In this document: one piece after another, positions 4,775-6,264 of the stretch
Position numbering within the stretch: the stretch's first letter is position 1
How the letters are laid out: each line of letters opens with the position of its first letter
Assembly (NCBI GenBank): GCA_030528765.1
Contig: JAUMYD010000115.1
Span: 1 to 6,264, forward strand
Direction: 5' to 3'
DNA length: 6,264 bases
DNA from: Bacillota bacterium
GTDB lineage: Bacteria; Bacillota; Dehalobacteriia; UBA4068
Notes under the pieces: generated by a model
What the model was told of the DNA's origin: nothing
The model's database searches: none
The model's input: the letters and a program-made list of their open reading frames with translations, nothing else
Translations under genes and position numbers: made by a program

Positions 4775-5318
4775 CCACTACGTTTTCAAAACCGCAGCCA
4801 CTTACGCCGTCCACAGCCTCCGCAATTTGCGTAGCCTTCAGCGCGTTCATTTCCACATTCACGATAACGGTGGCTCTTTCTTCTCCCAGGATCACAACGG
4901 TTTCCCCAAAGCCCTTTGCAGAAAGCAGGCTCTCTGCCTGATTTTCCCGGTCTGCGCAGGCTGCAATCGCCAGACGCCGCTGCTCTGCCTGGGAAACTGC
5001 TTCTGCCGAGCTATCTGCATCAGCGATGATCTGCTCCAAAACCAGAAGCTCCGCGCTGCGAGCCTCCTCCCTGTCCATGCGGTAGGCCGCAAAATAAGCA
5101 GCTGCCACCTGCGCTTCGTCCAGCTCCGGCTCTTCCGGCTCTGCTTCTTCCGGCTCCGGAATATCCTCCCAGGAAGCAAAGCTTTCCTCTTCTGGTGCAG
5201 CGGGGGAAAGCCAGCTCCAAGCTGCCGCAAAAAGAAAAAACAGCAGGAGCAGGGCAAAGCCCGTTTTTGCGCACAGAAGCTTCCCGCAGGAATCCTGCAT
5301 TCTTTTATTGATCCTCAT
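4761..5318 (-). CDS. spoIIIAH: stage III sporulation protein AH
   Basis: A 185-residue protein with a short cytoplasmic N-terminus, one membrane segment at about 20-38, an acidic Pro/Glu-rich linker (43-68) and a C-terminal YscJ/FliF-like ring-building domain (about 75-183). Within it, YRMDREEARSAELLVLEQII is the family's helix and AKGFGETVVIL plus ATVIVNV are its strands. In B. subtilis SpoIIIAH sits in the mother-cell outer forespore membrane and binds SpoIIQ from the forespore, making the channel that keeps the forespore active and supports sigma-G. The B. subtilis protein is somewhat longer (about 218 residues). The ATG at 5318 is preferred over the GTG two codons earlier because GGGAG lies eight bases upstream. 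It overlaps spoIIIAG by 14 bases and is the last spoIIIA gene. Its final codons carry the -35 region of the next promoter. Confidence 0.93.
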   Translation of the reverse strand: MRINKRMQDSCGKLLCAKTGFALLLLFFLFAAAWSWLSPAAPEEESFASWEDIPEPEEAEPEEPELDEAQVAAAYFAAYRMDREEARSAELLVLEQIIADADSSAEAVSQAEQRRLAIAACADRENQAESLLSAKGFGETVVILGEERATVIVNVEMNALKATQIAEAVDGVSGCGFENVVVVNR

Positions 5319-5868
5319 AATCACCGCTCCCTTCTGCTTCTATAATGGCAATTTGTACGGCATTTATTCCAAAAAGGCTGCTTAATGCCTGGTAAAGACG
5401 TTCCTTCACCAAGGGATCGCCGGCTCCTTCCGCTACCACCACCAGGCCGGTGACCTGCGGATTGCTGGTAGAAAGCAGCACAGGCTGCCCATCGATTTCT
5501 GCCAGACGTCTTTCCGTATCCCGGCTGGAAGCATTCTCCCCGCTGCTGCTGCTGCTGCTTTCGTCATAAGCATATTCCGCCCGGCTGCTGCTCCCATAGC
5601 GCAGGGCCACCTGCACCCGGCCTGCGCCCTTGATCTGGCAAAGCAGCCCCTCCAGCTCTCCTTCCAGATCCCCGGGGACTGCTCCGGAAGATGATACCGA
5701 TAAAGCCCCGGAAGGAGCAGCGGGCTCCCCTTTTTCTGCAGGCCGGCTCTGCCCCCCGGCGGTACACATCAGCAGCATCCCCAAAAAAAGGATACTTCCC
5801 AGCAAAAGCAAAAAATGCTTCTCTTTTTTTGTCAGATTGGCAAAAGGACCTGATCTGTTATTTCCCAT
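5305..5868 (-). CDS. spoIIIAG: stage III sporulation protein AG
   Basis: A 187-residue protein with one N-terminal membrane segment (about 18-36), a Ser/Ala/Pro/Gly-rich linker and a ring-building domain. Family signatures are LEGLLCQIKGAGRVQVALRY (72-91), QVTGLVVVAEGAGD (138-151) and the closing LYQALSSLFGINAVQIAII (158-176). In B. subtilis SpoIIIAG oligomerises into a large ring that forms the wall of the mother-cell channel together with SpoIIIAH. A low-complexity stretch (ESSSSSSGENASS, 103-115) falls inside the domain, where the family has a long variable insertion. At 187 residues it is shorter than the B. subtilis protein (about 229). The ATG at 5868 is chosen over an adjacent GTG. It overlaps the spoIIIAF stop by 11 bases, and a G-rich Shine-Dalgarno (GGAGGGGG) lies in the end of spoIIIAF. 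Confidence 0.93.
   Translation of the reverse strand: MGNNRSGPFANLTKKEKHFLLLLGSILFLGMLLMCTAGGQSRPAEKGEPAAPSGALSVSSSGAVPGDLEGELEGLLCQIKGAGRVQVALRYGSSSRAEYAYDESSSSSSGENASSRDTERRLAEIDGQPVLLSTSNPQVTGLVVVAEGAGDPLVKERLYQALSSLFGINAVQIAIIEAEGSGDYEDQ
5542..5559 (-). repeat. AGC trinucleotide run encoding six serines in spoIIIAG
   Basis: Six identical AGC codons in a row encode the serine tract at SpoIIIAG residues 104-109. Slippage here would change linker length by whole residues without a frameshift. It is probably ordinary low-complexity drift in a surface loop. Confidence 0.8.
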
Positions 5869-6264
5869 CACCCGCTACCCCCTCCGATCGGATCTCACAG
5901 TGGATCTGCTCTTCCGGCAATGCACTTTGTCTGGCCAGGTCCTGCAGACAGGCAGCGGCACTCTCCCGGCTCACCCCATAGAAGCACAGCTCCAGACCTT
6001 TCAGCTGACCTTCCTCATCCAGCTCAGCCCACAGCTCTGTCTGCTCCCCGCAATGAGAAACAGCCAGCTTCCGCAGCTCTTCTTCCAGCTTCAGCCGATA
6101 CTGTGCCAAAGCTTCCTCTTCCAGCTCCGCATGGAGGCTCTGCCCCTGCGCAGCATAATCCAGCTGCTCTACCGGGGAAAGAGACCAGCTGGATGTCCAT
6201 TCCTCCGGCACTGTCCCCTGGGAGAAAAAGTGAAAAACAGGAGAAATCAGGGCTGCCATAAGAA
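5858..6264 (-). CDS. spoIIIAF: stage III sporulation protein AF, 5' end beyond window
   Basis: The C-terminal about 135 residues of SpoIIIAF; the frame stays open to the right edge with no stop. The Met at 6259 looks internal, because the visible start (LMAALISPVFHFF) is the end of a membrane segment and family members carry about 60 more N-terminal residues with two membrane helices. The rest is a soluble domain: a helical Glu/Leu-rich region (EELEEEALAQYRLKLEEELRK-like, residues about 44-65 from the Met), a strand-turn-strand (TELWAELDEEGQLKGLELCFYGV) and LPEEQIHCEIRSEG near the end. SpoIIIAF is a mother-cell membrane component of the SpoIIIA-SpoIIQ complex. Assignment rests on weak domain resemblance plus its fixed position directly before spoIIIAG, with an 11-base overlap. 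The operon promoter, normally before spoIIIAA, is outside the window. Confidence 0.85.
   Translation of the reverse strand, partial: LMAALISPVFHFFSQGTVPEEWTSSWSLSPVEQLDYAAQGQSLHAELEEEALAQYRLKLEEELRKLAVSHCGEQTELWAELDEEGQLKGLELCFYGVSRESAAACLQDLARQSALPEEQIHCEIRSEGVAGDGK

Noticed and set aside
5761..5784. Possible lipoprotein box (LLMC) after the SpoIIIAG membrane segment
   Set aside because: The residue before Cys is Met, not Gly, Ala or Ser, and SpoIIIAG relatives are transmembrane proteins, not lipoproteins.

Overview
The window looks like a chromosomal piece of an endospore-forming member of the Bacillota, most likely an anaerobic Clostridia-type organism with fairly GC-rich coding DNA. Three things point there: the 3' end of a spoIIIA sporulation operon, an Asp23/AmaP/DUF2273 cell-envelope module, and an NfnAB-type flavin/iron-sulfur oxidoreductase. 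Every gene I can support lies on the minus strand, so transcription runs from high to low coordinates. I see no rRNA, tRNA, CRISPR array, insertion sequence or phage gene.

In transcription order: spoIIIAF (its 5' end is cut by the right edge), spoIIIAG and spoIIIAH encode late parts of the mother-cell side of the SpoIIIA-SpoIIQ feeding-tube complex. A strong sigma-A-like promoter with an extended -10 begins inside the last codons of spoIIIAH. Behind it comes a leader with overlapping inverted repeats, then an Asp23/Gls24 gene, a possible 43-residue membrane peptide over a GAAA-capped hairpin, amaP, a DUF2273 membrane protein gene, nusB with an unusual N-terminal extension, and a TsaD/Kae1-like paralog that lacks the canonical Asp-Glu of its N-terminal motif.

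After a 156-base intergenic stretch with promoter-like boxes and a long inverted repeat come nfnA and the first 201 codons of nfnB. Together these encode an NADH-dependent reduced ferredoxin:NADP+ oxidoreductase or a close relative (SudBA type).

The packing is very tight. spoIIIAF/AG, spoIIIAG/AH, amaP/DUF2273, DUF2273/nusB and nfnA/nfnB overlap by 8 to 14 bases, and nusB is separated from the Kae1-like gene by 7 bases, so translational coupling is likely. Compared with Bacillus subtilis (spoIIIAH-accB-accC-yqhY-nusB-folD-xseA), this locus lacks accBC and folD/xseA at the equivalent positions. The single Asp23 protein YqhY is replaced by an asp23-amaP-DUF2273 set. I found no clear new multi-gene system. 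The best leads are the NusB extension, the degenerate TsaD paralog, the candidate small membrane peptide with its hairpin, and the promoter plus inverted repeats that split housekeeping genes from the sporulation operon.
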